A stretch of DNA of 64,000 bases from Leptodontidium sp. MPI-SDFR-AT-0119. Lineage: Eukaryota > Ascomycota > Leotiomycetes > Helotiales > Leptodontidiaceae. The stretch is taken from positions 620,001 through 684,000 of the forward strand of contig JAHLEZ010000020.1 in the NCBI GenBank assembly GCA_020726505.1. The letters run 5' to 3'. Both the position numbers and the translations under genes were made by a program. Below, piece after piece: positions 29,427-40,033 of the stretch (position 1 is its first letter; each line of letters begins with the position of its first letter). The notes beneath the pieces are model-generated. The model did not search any database. It was not told the DNA's origin and saw only the letters and a program-made list of their open reading frames with translations.

Positions 29427-29629
29427 ATGGAAGACAGGATTGCCAAATACAGCTGAAATGTCGGACATATTGACCATTTCCGGCAAACCTTTGATCACAT
29501 GCAAATATTGCGTACGCGGGAGTGTAACGAGGTGTTCGAGTGGGCATGATGTAGCAAATATATTTGAATTCCAGCTTACAAACGCTCATGTTCACGCCCT
29601 GGACCAAGAAGTTCAGAGTATCGCGAAGC

Positions 29630-30478
29630 CTACTTCTTGCTAAAATCAACATACTTTGAACCGACGAAGCTAGCATTCCAGGGTCCTTGCTCCTTCTTCG
29701 ACGCAAGCTCCAGATAGAAATTGGCATGGTTCTCCCCACTGATCTCATAATTGGCCGGGGTTCCATCGGCCTTCATCTCATCACCAAAGTAGAAACTGTT
29801 GAAGAAAGTCACCGTCAGCTCTGGTTCACCCGTTTCCCCTTCAATTCTCTGTGCGTGAGGTTCTCTCGACTTACTTAAAACCCTTCTCAGCGTACACGGT
29901 GGCCAAGCCCTGAATCAGATGAGCGGTCGCACTCTTCCCCACGCCAAGATCGAGCAGGAGGCCAGGCATGGGCATGAAAGGCAGGAAGTTGCCGGTGAAG
30001 ATGAAGGTTTTGTTCGTGTCAACTGGCAGGGTCTCGAAACCGGCTACGGCTTCCTTGGCTGCCGCGTATACACTCGTCGTGTTCACGGTGAGGTTGGCGG
30101 CGAAGCTCGAGACGGTGTGAGCGAATGGATCCGGATTGAAATTCGCAGCAGCGGCTATGAGAGAAGATCAGCAAGGCAAACTTTCCACAAATTGAGTACT
30201 GTAGGTTTGATTTCTGCAGTGATAGGATGACATTACGCACCATTGTAGACGATGACGTTTGGAGTTCCGATCTTGGCTTTCACCTCGTCGAATACTGATT
30301 TGATTGATGAGGGCTCGGCGAAGTCGGCCTGGATGACGAGATCTCTAGTATTTTCCTTGTGATGGGTGACCGTCCGAGTTGCGAGAGCGACCTTGTATCC
30401 GTTCTTTGCGAACAGCTCTGCGGTCTTTGCGCCGACGTTGGCTCCCGCTCCGAGGATGAGGACGACTTGAGCTGCCAT
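29630..30478 (-). CDS. Atypical short-chain dehydrogenase/reductase
   Basis: Three exons, complement of 30241-30478, 29875-30154 and 29630-29795, give 227 residues. Introns are 86 and 73 bp (GTGCGT..TAG, GTAAGT..CAG). The N-terminus carries the nucleotide-binding turn VVLILGAGANVGAKTAELFA and a short-chain dehydrogenase fold (RDLVIQADFAEPSSIKSVFD, NVIVYNAAAN). The active-site lysine lies in DLGVGKSATAHLIQ, but the Tyr expected four residues before it is Leu. The protein ends EKGFNFYFGDEMKADGTP .. KYVDFSKK. It fits a family of small fungal SDRs often lacking the Tyr. The substrate is unknown, and catalysis may differ or be lost. The gene lies directly downstream of a LINE tail (200 bp), tail to tail. 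Confidence 0.8.
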
Positions 30479-31354
30479 GGTGAGTTGTTGGGTTGTTTAG
30501 GAGCTGCAATGGTGAATAGTGAGTAGCGAAGCTGGTGGGCGTGTCTCTTGAGGTCAGATCATGGGAGACTTGATAGATATATAAGCAAGCGAACAGCTTC
30601 CGGTGGGCAAGTCCATCTGTGCTTATTTGGGTGCCAGGGTGAACATCTCCCGTCTGTGGAATTACAAATGCGCTACTTTCCTCAGCAGCTTAGCTGGAGA
30701 GACAGGGCTGACATGCACATCTGGAGAAGCGGTCGAGCCGAGTCACTCGGAGTGATTGAGTCGTGGTTCACCAAGAGGTATGCATTGAGGATTGGTAACC
30801 TACCAGATCATTTCGTGCGTCATCGTCAAGTCTAGGACCTTTCTCTTTATTCTTCTTTTGAGGAAGGTTACTGCTACTAAAAGCAGAAGTGATTTCTTTG
30901 GTTGAAACGACTAGTAAGGGTGTCAGCTCCGTTGACTTAAGTAGTTTTCGATCTGGGCCGGGGGCTCGGGAAGGCATGAAATGGCTGGCATCTCCAGTCT
31001 GCCATCCATGATCCAGCCCGAATGGCTGCTCTGCTGACGAAGCAGCAAAGTTGAACGGACAACACATCGGAATTCTAAACATGAATTGCTTCTCACTTGG
31101 TGGCATGCATGTGATTTGAGCTACTAAGTCGGCTCTCACCCAGTCCTCCTGCAATTGCTGGCAAAGCGGGCGGCATGTAAATTACAGCTTAAATTAAACA
31201 CTGTACTTGTGATGGAATGCTGCCGATTCAAGCACTTGTTTTGGTAAACTGCCTGATGCACTTCAGCGGAGGCTACCGTTGCTTTGCTGTTTGAACTAGA
31301 AAAGAGACCCGAGTCGGAGAGACCCGAGTGGGAGGCCTAGTACTGTCCTCTAAC
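30479..31354. other. Intergenic, no convincing gene
   Basis: Promoter of the SDR gene plus about 700 bp. A minus-strand ORF (30768-31154, up to 128 codons) has no family pattern and a mixed composition, and is not called. Confidence 0.35.
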
Positions 31355-31371
31355 CTTCGTTATTACTAGCT

Positions 31372-31480
31372 CCAGCCAAAAATTACTAATGCCGGTATTG
31401 GTCATTTTCGCGGCAACTCTTGAGGTACCTCCAATGATAATGAAGTCGTATTTGGCGTTCTGATCTTTAACAGACATATT
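31372..31480 (-). pseudogene. Inverted FAD-binding N-terminal fragment of GMC oxidoreductase
   Basis: On the minus strand from the ATG at 31477: KDQNAKYDFIIIGGTSRVAA, then KMTNTGISNFWLEL. This is the first beta-alpha-beta (FAD-binding) unit of a GMC oxidoreductase, pointing away from the rest of the gene, whose next residues (AGNTQPYVK) start on the plus strand at 31481. Both breakpoints carry the palindrome AGCT (31368-31371 and 31481-31484). Re-inverting the segment would put the ATG and dinucleotide-fold part in order with the plus-strand body, so a small in-place inversion is the simplest reading. Confidence 0.72.
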
Positions 31481-33230
31481 AGCTGGAAATACGCAACCTT
31501 ATGTGAAAGTCTTTCCTTTGCTGAGATGATCTCCACGCCAGCATTGGCATTCCACCTTCCTGAGACTGAGTATGACTGGGGCTACGAAACTACGATGGTG
31601 GATTCCCATGGTTATAGACGTGTTGAGAAACATAACACCAGAGGAGGGAAAGTGCTTGGTGGAAGTAGTGCATTGAATTACTTCAGTTGGATGAGAGGTA
31701 GCAAGGGCATATACGACGAATGGGCAGAGTACCAGGGGGGGGGGGGGGGGGGGAGGATTGGACATTTGAGAAGTGCAGGTCGTTCTTCAAAAAGGTATGT
31801 GGTATGTTCCATTTGTGTCGATTGACTATTTGCTCAAGATTAGGGTGTATCCTTCGCTGATGAACGAAATATCCTTGGCGTGGAGCCTCCCGATGTTGGG
31901 AGTGACGGGCCATTGAAAGTGTCCCCGACACTTAATATCCCACTTGCCGCGGAGTTGAAGCGCGCCTGGGCTAGTCGTGGTTATCCAATAACCAACGATA
32001 TTTTTGATGGGACTGTCAATGGCATGACCCATTTGGTTCGATCCATCTATCGAGCTATTCGTTCTCTCAGCACGAATTTCATCCAAGGGCGTCCGAACAT
32101 TACAACAAGACATCTACTATGGCATCGAAAGTCTTACTTGGAGGCCAAAGCGTAATTGAAGTTGAGGCCCATGGCATGGAAGGTAGACAAATCTATTTGG
32201 TCGAGAAGGAAGTCATTGTTTCCTGCGGAGTATTTGAGACGCCAAAGTTGTTGATGCTGTCGGGTATTGGGCCGAAAGATACGCTGTTCTCTCATGGATT
32301 AAACTGCTCAGTTGATTCGCCTAATGTTGGCAAGCACCTCCAAGACCATCCCATTCTACCTCACGTCTTCCAGGTCAAGGATGGCTATTCCCTAGATCAT
32401 GTCATCAGACCAGGGCCACAACATGACCAGGCAGCTCTTGAGTACAAGAAATACCAATCTGGACCTATGGCTTCTGGCTTGTTAAAAATGTCTGCATTTA
32501 CGCGGATCGACGAAAGGTTGAGGCAGTGTAAAGAATGGCGCGATGAGGCAGAGCACCGCGGGTATGACCTATTAGGTCCCGGAGGCCAACCTCACTTCGA
32601 GCTTGATTTTATTGTAGGTCTCCACACCAACTTCGACTGTTCTAGCCATTGGCAGCCTGCGTTCGCGACTCCTTTCCAACCCCACATTGCCCCTCCCCTC
32701 ACTGGCAGCTACTTGACTGTCGTCGTAGACTTGTTGCGGCCCCTATCACGTGGAAAGGTGACTTTAAGGTCTGCGAGCTTTGAGGACCCACCGCACATCA
32801 ACCTGAACTTCCTGGAACATCCTGTGGACATTATAGGTCTACGAGAAGGAGTTCGTTTCATTGATGAGGTGCTCCTCAGAGGCGACGGTATGACTGATGT
32901 GATCACTGATGAGTATCCGGAACAGCTTCCTCGTCATTCAGACGACTTGATGCACAAGAAGTTATTGGAAAGGGTATCAACAGGTTACCGTACGCTATTA
33001 CTTTTCTCTGAAAGACACCGCTGACTTTCCTAGATCCTTGCGGTAGCTGTCATATGGGCCGTACTATAGAAGGTGTTGTTGATGGTTGTCTAAAGGTGTT
33101 TGGTGTGAAATGCCTGCGTATCGTTGACGCATCTGTCATGCCAGTCATTCCAGATGGTAGAGTTCAAAGCCCTGAGCGCGCAGGGCTTCGTTGGAGTCTC
33201 TGCTTTGATTGGGCTGGGCTCGTTCTTGCA
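31481..33230 (+). pseudogene. GMC oxidoreductase pseudogene (body)
   Basis: Family motifs run in order but across frames: STPALAFHLPETEYDWGYET; RGGKVLGGSSALNYFSWMRG (the GMC signature); after a 19-G tract EDWTFEKCRSFFKK with an intact donor; LAAELKRAWASRGYPITNDI with VNGMTHLVRSIYRAIRSLST; KEVIVSCGVFETPKLLMLSG (second signature); LLRPLSRGKVTLRSASFEDP; and near the end PCGSCHMG, LRIVDASVMPVIPDGRVQ. Frameshifts occur near 31510, in the G tract (31735-31753), and near 32110. The FAD-binding start is inverted (31372-31480). The end after IPDGRVQ diverges from the family, so the C-terminal catalytic part is lost. Probably once a glucose/choline/aryl-alcohol-type flavoprotein. Confidence 0.82.
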
Positions 33231-33501
33231 TTGTTAGCAAGATTTCCCACCAAAACGGGGAGTGTCGTCGAACTCGGTTCTTGAGTGACTCTGCACTGTC
33301 CAGTATCCTGGAACGTGGTGAGGCCCGTGTGGGAAGCAGGAGGTGGTCGGCATGGACATAGTCAAGAGCTCTGATGCTTTCAGGCGAGTACCCTTGATCT
33401 TCGTTATTAATTTCTGGATCTCCCACGTTGCTTGGTTCGTAGCTATCATCATCTGATGGGTCTTCGGCAGTCTGCGAGCGTCTGGCGCGTTCCGCCATCA
33501 T
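33145..33501 (-). CDS. Hypothetical small protein
   Basis: A 118-codon ORF, N-terminus acidic (AEDPSDDDSYEPSNVGDPEI), then helix-like (SESLKNRVRR). It overlaps the end of the GMC pseudogene by about 20 bp, and composition is the only support. Could be spurious. Confidence 0.25.
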   Translation of the reverse strand: MMAERARRSQTAEDPSDDDSYEPSNVGDPEINNEDQGYSPESIRALDYVHADHLLLPTRASPRSRILDSAESLKNRVRRHSPFWWEILLTMQERAQPNQSRDSNEALRAQGFELYHLE

Positions 33502-35378
33502 GCCGAGGGATCGTAGTTATCGTGATTGATCGGAGTTATATTTTGTCGTGCACCGTATGGTAACTTGAGTGTCTCTGGTTCTGGTATTGTTATATATCTG
33601 AGTTGGCGCTATGTAGTGTGAGGGGTGGATTGCCCTGAAACGAAGTGAAAGGGGAAACTAACCCCGCCGCCAGGAGACCCTAGTTTTACCAGAGCAGAGC
33701 CGTTCTCGGAACGCAGTGTTCTCAGAGGATACTTTTGTGTGTATCCCCCATTCGCTTGTGAAATGGAAGGCTGAATTCTGTACCTCCGTGTGGCTGCATG
33801 GGCTGCACCGTCAAACCAGGCGATTCACATGTGCGACATATCTGCGTTGGATTTATGCCTTTTTTTTACCCCCGCTATAACCATATCAACGTGGATCCCT
33901 TAAGTGGTGGTCATCAGGCGGGTTACCCGGTAGATGGATAATGGAATACCTTTTCTGATAAGTTAAGTCTTCTTTTTATGGGAGTTGAGAAAGCCAATAC
34001 TTATTCGCCACTGATTCGTAGAATTTGTGGGTTGTAGGTGGTAAATTACCCCTGTTTCTGTAGGGAGTCAATTTTCTGATGGTATCACCACCGCTAGCTG
34101 ACGACAATCGAGTAACTAGAAGGTAACGTCTTTGAAATTTAATAATGAAGCAGTGATACCATCACGTACCAGAGGGCTGAGAGATGATCTTCTCAACTTG
34201 TTCCATGTATAAAACGCTGTAAGGCATCCTATTTCTCTACCGAGTGTATCCTGTGTCGCAACACGATGACAAAAAGAAGGAATCCGTATAAAGGGGCTTC
34301 GGGGAGGAAGGACACATTGGTTAAGAAAGCCCACGAATTAGGCCAACTTCCTGGGTTTGAGGTAGCTCTGTTCATTCGTCGGCGGGGCCGAGTCACCTTA
34401 TACCGTTCAATCGATGACGAAACTTAGTGGCCAGTGAAGGCAGAAATTGTAAGTTGAACTGGCATCGAACCCGCATGTAACTAATCCGTATCATCCAGGA
34501 TTTCGCGTACCTTATGCCGACGAATCTTCTACCGCGTCACTTCGAGGTGGAGCAGCATGTGCCGGTCCAATAAGACGGTTTGGGCACCTCGTTCCTAAGT
34601 AAAAGATACTACTTGGTAGACCATCAATGAGAAATCAATTCCACTCTATTTGTTCGATGCGGTGAGCATACCAAGTAATAAGGAGGAGAGAATATAAAGC
34701 AAATCATACAGTAGCGACGGTTATGATAGATAGCATCTCGCCATAAGACTTAATGGAAAGAGTTCCTCTGCATTTGATACAATTGATTCATATTTCTTAC
34801 TCGGCGTTGATACTGATCCGAAATAGTATCGCAATTAATGCTTCGCTGCGAATGCTCGTTATACTCTTCTCCCCTCTCTAAAGTTTACGGTCAAAGAGTT
34901 CCTTTTTAGTCTTTTCACGTTTTCTTTAGTTCCCCTCTACCGCCTGTGAAGGAATGAGTTTGGAAGGGTGTTCTAGAATTGGGCACACCTTGCCCAACGT
35001 GGTGGGACGACACAGGGCCTAAGAGTACCTAAGGTCAGGAAAGTCGAGGAACTAGCCGCGTAATATACTATAATGTTTGTCCATTATCGTGAATTTCAAG
35101 TACAATATTTGGGAAAATCCTATCCTTAAGCCGCCGTAATAAAATCGAAGTCAACGACTTGCTCCTTTTCGCTATTGGAATTCCAAGACCCACGCTCGGC
35201 TTCGTAGGCGAAACGGATGCGTGGAATCAGCCTTCTCGGGGATACAGCTTGCTTGAGGAAGCAATGCTAGTCTGATCAGCCAATATTCGCAATGTACTAT
35301 CTAGTTGCTCCTTACATTTATCAAACTCTCAAACGACCCTTCTAGAGTACATGAGATGAAATCAATCGCGTCCCTAGA
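33502..35378. other. Intergenic, nothing identified
   Basis: 1.9 kb of mixed composition with short ORFs only. No family pattern, repeat boundary or RNA gene seen. Confidence 0.35.
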
Positions 35379-36161
35379 CTATTTCTCATCATCTGGGGTG
35401 AGGTGATAGCGAGAAAGCATCATTTCTTCTATGATTTCAGCCAAAATTAGAAAATCTAATAGAACTTGTGAGAGTTTAGGGCTCTCATATAGTCTATCAT
35501 ACTTGAGCTCTCGAGGATCTAGGACTTTGACGAGTAGATCAGTATAAACTGTGTGGCAAATGTGGGGAAAACCAACCAAGTTTGATATTTCCATCAAGAG
35601 ACAACCAGATATTTTCCTGCGAGAGGTCTTTGCACAAAAGCCTCAGCAACGAGATAAAAGCCACGCCCTTTAGAACCTATATTATTAGCCATTGCGTGTG
35701 TTCGTGAGTGAGGTATCTGGTACCTCGGTAAGTATTGTCGCTATCTCTCGCTCTTTTAGTTCATATTTCTGGAATTCCAACTGAGCGAAAGAGACGTCAA
35801 GATGTTCTATGACAAGAAAAATCCTGTCATCATAACAATAGATCTCTTCGATGGCTGCGATGTTTGGATGCTTGATCTGGGGAAGGATTGGCGGGTCGCC
35901 TAAAACTTCAAAAGGAGAAACCTCTCGAATATCGGCAAGCTGGAAGGACGATGCTTTGCGTAGGGTTAATGTGGTCTGGCCAAGATGTCGAATGTAGCTA
36001 TAGTCATCCCACGGATTCTTGAGTAACACCCTAAGTACACTTCGGAGTCTCTGGGGAGTTCCTGAATCTGTCGAACTTGAAGGAGCCTCGTCAGTATCAT
36101 CAGATGGGCGGCGCCAAAAGGCTTGAACCCTTCGCAAATGACGGAGTACTGGTTGGCTCAT
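35379..36161 (-). pseudogene. Kinase-like protein gene, decayed
   Basis: Exon 1 (35724-36161) encodes a Ser-rich leader and a kinase N-lobe: YIRHLGQTTLTLRKASSFQL, PQIKHPNIAAIEEIYCYDDR, FLVIEHLDVSFAQLEFQKYE, EIATILTE. A GTACCA donor and ATATAG acceptor lead to exon 2: VLKGVAFISLLRLLCKDLSQ, ENIWLSLDGNIKLG, with the HRD-like loop as CKDLSQEN (His and Arg lost). Then a frame change gives YTDLLVKVLDPRELKYDRLY and a stop at 35379. The activation segment is missing and the fold is interrupted, so it is a pseudogene or at best a pseudokinase. Relatives of this pattern are numerous in Leotiomycetes-type genomes. A 39-bp element shared with the 37420 gene lies upstream (36262-36300). Confidence 0.6.
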
Positions 36162-36261
36162 TGTATCAATAACGGGGAAATTACTTACTGTCTTTTAGGA
36201 GACGTCTCAATCTTCTCGGAGAGTATTATAACTGAGAATGCATGAAGCACGAGATCCGTAG

Positions 36262-36300
36262 TTGTTACCAGCCGTTTTGTGGTGCTTGTCACTAGTCTCA
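36262..36300. promoter_or_regulatory. 39-bp promoter element shared with 37664-37702 (copy 1)
   Basis: TTGTTACCAGCCGTTTTGTG and its continuation to TCTCA match the second copy with four mismatches over 39 bp. It lies 100 bp upstream of the kinase-like gene start. Confidence 0.55.
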
Positions 36301-36608
36301 GGTGGATATTTTAAGCGAGGTGGTCACTTTGACCATCAACATTCGAATGGGTTTGATCACCACCTCTTTACTCGCAAGCCTTCTGAGCAAAGGCACACTC
36401 GATCTGGGAACCACGGCATTCCTGACCTATGGGTGTGGAGAACGGTTTACTAAGGCCGATTACACGCAGACGAAGCCAGAGCAACACTGCGTGCGGTAAG
36501 CCAACCTGTGGAGCTTTGCACATTTGACCAGTACAATATTTGACAAAGCGCAAGCCGTTGCCCAAAGTTAGAGAGAGGAAGACAAGTGCTAACTTGGATT
36601 AAGTTGCT

Positions 36609-37420
36609 CTAATTACAGAAGTTCCAATTGCAAATAAACGATACACAAAGGGACAAAACAAGTGTGCAACAAAGAGCACCAAAACTCAGCCCTACGATAT
36701 GCCCATTCGAAACTTTGATACCAACGATATCGCGCAAGTCCCATGACGCCTGTTTTGTGAAGATTATAGGGAGCATAAGGAAAGAGCAGGTAGCAATGCT
36801 CCAGAAAACAACAAAACCCTTCAGTAGTATGCCAGAGGGGCGAAAGCGCTGCATGAAAGTACAGTAATAAGAAGAGACCATAGCTGCTACAGTGAGGATA
36901 AGCATCACTGTAGATACAATTGCCCAGGCTAGCGATGTATGGGTTATTCCGGAGGCAATACCCTTGAGAGCATATATATCCTTGAATCTCGTCGCAGACC
37001 CCAGAGGAATATTCAGCGTCGCGAGGTATATCGGCAATGGTTGGCAGTCGGTGTGCGTAGCGAATCCGAGACAACATTGAAATGTTCCAAATGTGATGTT
37101 TTGGAGCCGGGCATCGAAGGGATCGTCGGGGCTTGGGTTTGGTAGACCATGTCGCAAGAGTCTTTGGGGTCCAATACTCTGGAACTGTCGAGGTTAGTGT
37201 GCGAAGTAGAATGACATATGTGGTAACATACAACTATCACCATCACACCTGTAAGCTTGTATGTCTCTGCTCGTAAAGCAAAAATGCACAGAGCAAGTTC
37301 CGCGACAGCTGCCAATATGAAAATAATTATTGGCAAGGCGGTGAAGAGACTTATATTGACGGCCAAAAAGGAACGCATATCAGCAGCAGAGTAGGGAGGG
37401 AATTGGGAAATGAAAGTCAT
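36609..37420 (-). CDS. Four-TM membrane protein (SUR7/PalI-like)
   Basis: Two exons, complement of 37232-37420 and 36609-37184, with a 47-bp intron (GTATGT..ACAG, phase 0), give 254 residues. TM1 is LFTALPIIIFILAAVAELAL (residues about 26-48). A long extracellular loop carries FGTFQCCLGFATHTDC (two Cys pairs, as in the SUR7/claudin-like loop). TM2 LAWAIVSTVMLILTVAAMVS, TM3 GILLKGFVVFWSIATCSFLM and TM4 IVGLSFGALCCTLVLSLCVS follow. Such proteins sit in the plasma membrane (eisosome or pH-signalling roles in known members). Assignment to that superfamily is by topology and the Cys motif, so it is moderate. It has a 39-bp upstream element (37664-37702) in common with the neighbouring kinase-like gene. 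Confidence 0.68.
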
Positions 37421-38454
37421 TGAGAGGGAACCACGAGGATATGACTAGATAAAAATTCTACATTTGGCGAATACGGATCTACTTAAATGCTAAGATACAG
37501 GCTTAAGACTAAATGCGTTGGCAGTTATCTAGGGTATAATAAACTAGAAAATCGAACTGGAAGGGGATGAGATGCTGGAACCATGACAGCCAGGGTATGA
37601 AGAAACACGAGGCTTGTAGATGATATTAACTATTTGATGGTTAGGTGATCACGTACTGACGAATTGTTGCCAGCCGTTTTGTGGTGGTTGTTACTGGTCT
37701 CATGATCACCAGGCTGATTCAAGAGAGGGAATAGGGAGGGAAGGGGTTTTAGGAGAGTGATAGACGGCAGTGGAAAGGCTCAGCCTTGTTGGCCTGTTGG
37801 TCGGCGGCCTTGGGGGTCAAGTGACGTTGAGGGACGGGAGGCTCAGATCAGGGGCTAGGCCTGAGTGGGCAGGTGGGACGCGAGACAGTGGTTGTTTTGT
37901 GAAGGGAGGAGATCTTTGCGAGATCTTTGCGGGTTGGCTATGAGATGAGAAAGTGTTTTCTCTTCCCGTTCTTTAGAAGCACACTTGGAAAAGCAGAACC
38001 AGAATTTTGAGTAGCGGAGTATTTATTGCAATGGAGCTAGCTGGCTGCAGTGGTAGTCATCGCTCCGAGAGCCGCGATCCCAAGTCCTATGGGAATTGAA
38101 GCACTCTTTGAAGTTCTGTCAAAGTCGAAAACTCCCAATTTTTGGTTTTTTGAAAGCTGTATACATCTTAAAGCTCATTCTCCTGATTTTACAAGCAGCT
38201 GTAAGCTGTACCTTACACAAGCATGGTGTCCTCGCGCTTTTAAAGAGTCTAAACTAGATCACATGATATATTGGTATCTGGTCAACGCATCCCGTGACAC
38301 CCCCCCCACAACCCCACCAACCGACTGTCCAATTTCCACCCAGCTGCCCAAAATCACAAACAGAATATCTCTACCGCCTTCTCAATGCCAAAAAAAAAAA
38401 AAAATACAAATATCTATAATCCTAGAATACAGCAACGCAACCCTCTCCTTGACC
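37421..38454. promoter_or_regulatory. Upstream region with the second copy of the 39-bp element
   Basis: The copy at 37664-37702 (TTGTTGCCAGCCGTTTTGTG..TCTCA) lies 245 bp upstream of the 4-TM gene. The rest of the kilobase is convergent-free spacer, with a poly-A run at about 38390-38404 and no gene seen. Confidence 0.5.
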
Positions 38455-40033
38455 CTACTCACGAGACGCCGGCGGAACTCCAGAGCAGTCCGATCGAAAA
38501 CTACCCTTTTGTGAGAAGAGTTCGCAATCTGATGTTATTTTCGCTTCGTCCCCCTTTGACATGCCCTCCGGAAATCCATCTCCGAGTATGTCCTCCTGGC
38601 TCTCGTTGTCGGGGCATGTTTGCTGTTTGCTCTTGCGGACACCACTCTTGTGTCCATCGCATAAGCCAAGTTCGTATTGGTCGGTCGATGTTCGAGGAAA
38701 AGTATTAGCGGCATCCCTACCGAATGGCGTTGTGATGGGTGGTGCGTAGGAGCTGCTCCCAATCACCTTTGGGAAATGGCGTCGAAGAAAAGGTTTGAAG
38801 CTGGAAAGGCAAGCACAAATGATTCCAATGTACACCTCTAAAACGCTAAAAGTGTTATTAGCGCCAAAATTTCGCTAGTGTTCTCGAGCTAAGGGAGAGA
38901 TAAACTTACGACCATACAACAAACTCAACCCCTAACCATGTGATATCTGGAGAACGAATGAGGTCGAGAACGAACTTCAGTCGGATGGCACTGACGATGC
39001 AAACACTTGTGGAAATTAGCATTTGTTTGATTTGCAAACACATCCAAGGAGGGGAAGGCGTACAGTGTTCCAGTCATGAAGAGGCAAGCCAATGCCACTT
39101 TTTGTTTCATATGCATTTTCAACTTCCGTACCAGCGCTATTGGCAGGACCAGCATTGCAACATCAGTTACGACATTTATCGAACCATGTATCATGAGAAT
39201 TTTCGCCGGGTTGATGCATTTCCCCTTTGTAATAGTGAGATCCCAGTTTTTGGCAATAGGCTGGCAGTTGAAGAGAAATTCGAATGAGCCGAGAAAAGAG
39301 TATAAGACTGTTGTTGCTATGATTACCCATACCGCGATCCTGAATCGCTTATAGGGCGAGAGTCTGAGGTAGAGTAAAAGTATTGATAACTTAACGCACA
39401 TGAAGGACATGCCATAGAATACTCCATTGATGATACCCATCTAAAGTCAACGTTAGTAAATAGTAAAGATTGGCATGGAATGTCTTATCTCGTTCCGGAC
39501 TCTAGTAACCATTAACTTACTCGGAAGTAATCAGGACTTAACGTTGTAAATGGAACATCCCAGATATGGACACCGAGGCCGAGATGGGTCACTTTAGAGC
39601 TGAGAGTTAGTAAAAAACCAGTCGAATGCACTATAAGTATCTACTTACAAACTATGCACATAGCAATAAAACCAATGGAGAAAACCTATTGGATAAGAAA
39701 CATTAGTATTCTTTCTGTGTGTATACTTTCGTGACGAATCGACGATTCATACCCATGCAAAGCCGATCGCGTCTAGACCCAGTTAATCCAACACGCTCAG
39801 GAACTTTGACAGCAAATAAACTTACAATCATCAATCCCAACTTTCCGAACGATTACAATCCTTGTATAAAGTCGTAGAATTAGAACGATAGTCGCCAGCG
39901 GGAACAAGATTGCAATAGCGAGAGTAACCCGGTATCCTTGAGACTCGGGGTTTTTGAAGTTCGGAATGACTCCAGGTGGTGGGGGGAGGGCGCCAACGAT
40001 GCCTTCTCTCTCGGTTTTGAGGATAGGACTCAT
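38455..40033 (-). CDS. Fungal rhodopsin-domain (Pth11-like) membrane protein, 7 exons
   Basis: Complement of 39826-40033, 39753-39772, 39649-39685, 39521-39591, 39064-39440, 38910-39005 and 38455-38845. The parts sum to 1200 bp and 399 residues in frame, with six introns of 53-80 bp. The ATG is at 40033 (MSPILKTEREG). Helices include YRVTLAIAILFPLATIVLIL, WVFSIGFIAMCIVL, YGMSFMCVKLSILLLYLRL, FRIAVWVIIATTVLYSFLGS, GSINVVTDVAMLVLPIALVR and VVWSVLEVYIGIICACLSSF. The loop FNCQPIAKNWDLTITKGKCI is typical. It has a C-terminal cytoplasmic tail of about 100 residues. A likely surface sensor or orphan receptor of the Pth11-related class. A 20-bp exon (39753-39772) is the riskiest part. Confidence 0.84.

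Noticed and set aside
30768..31154. Minus-strand 128-codon ORF
   Set aside because: No recognisable motif, no splice-supported extension, composition not clearly coding.
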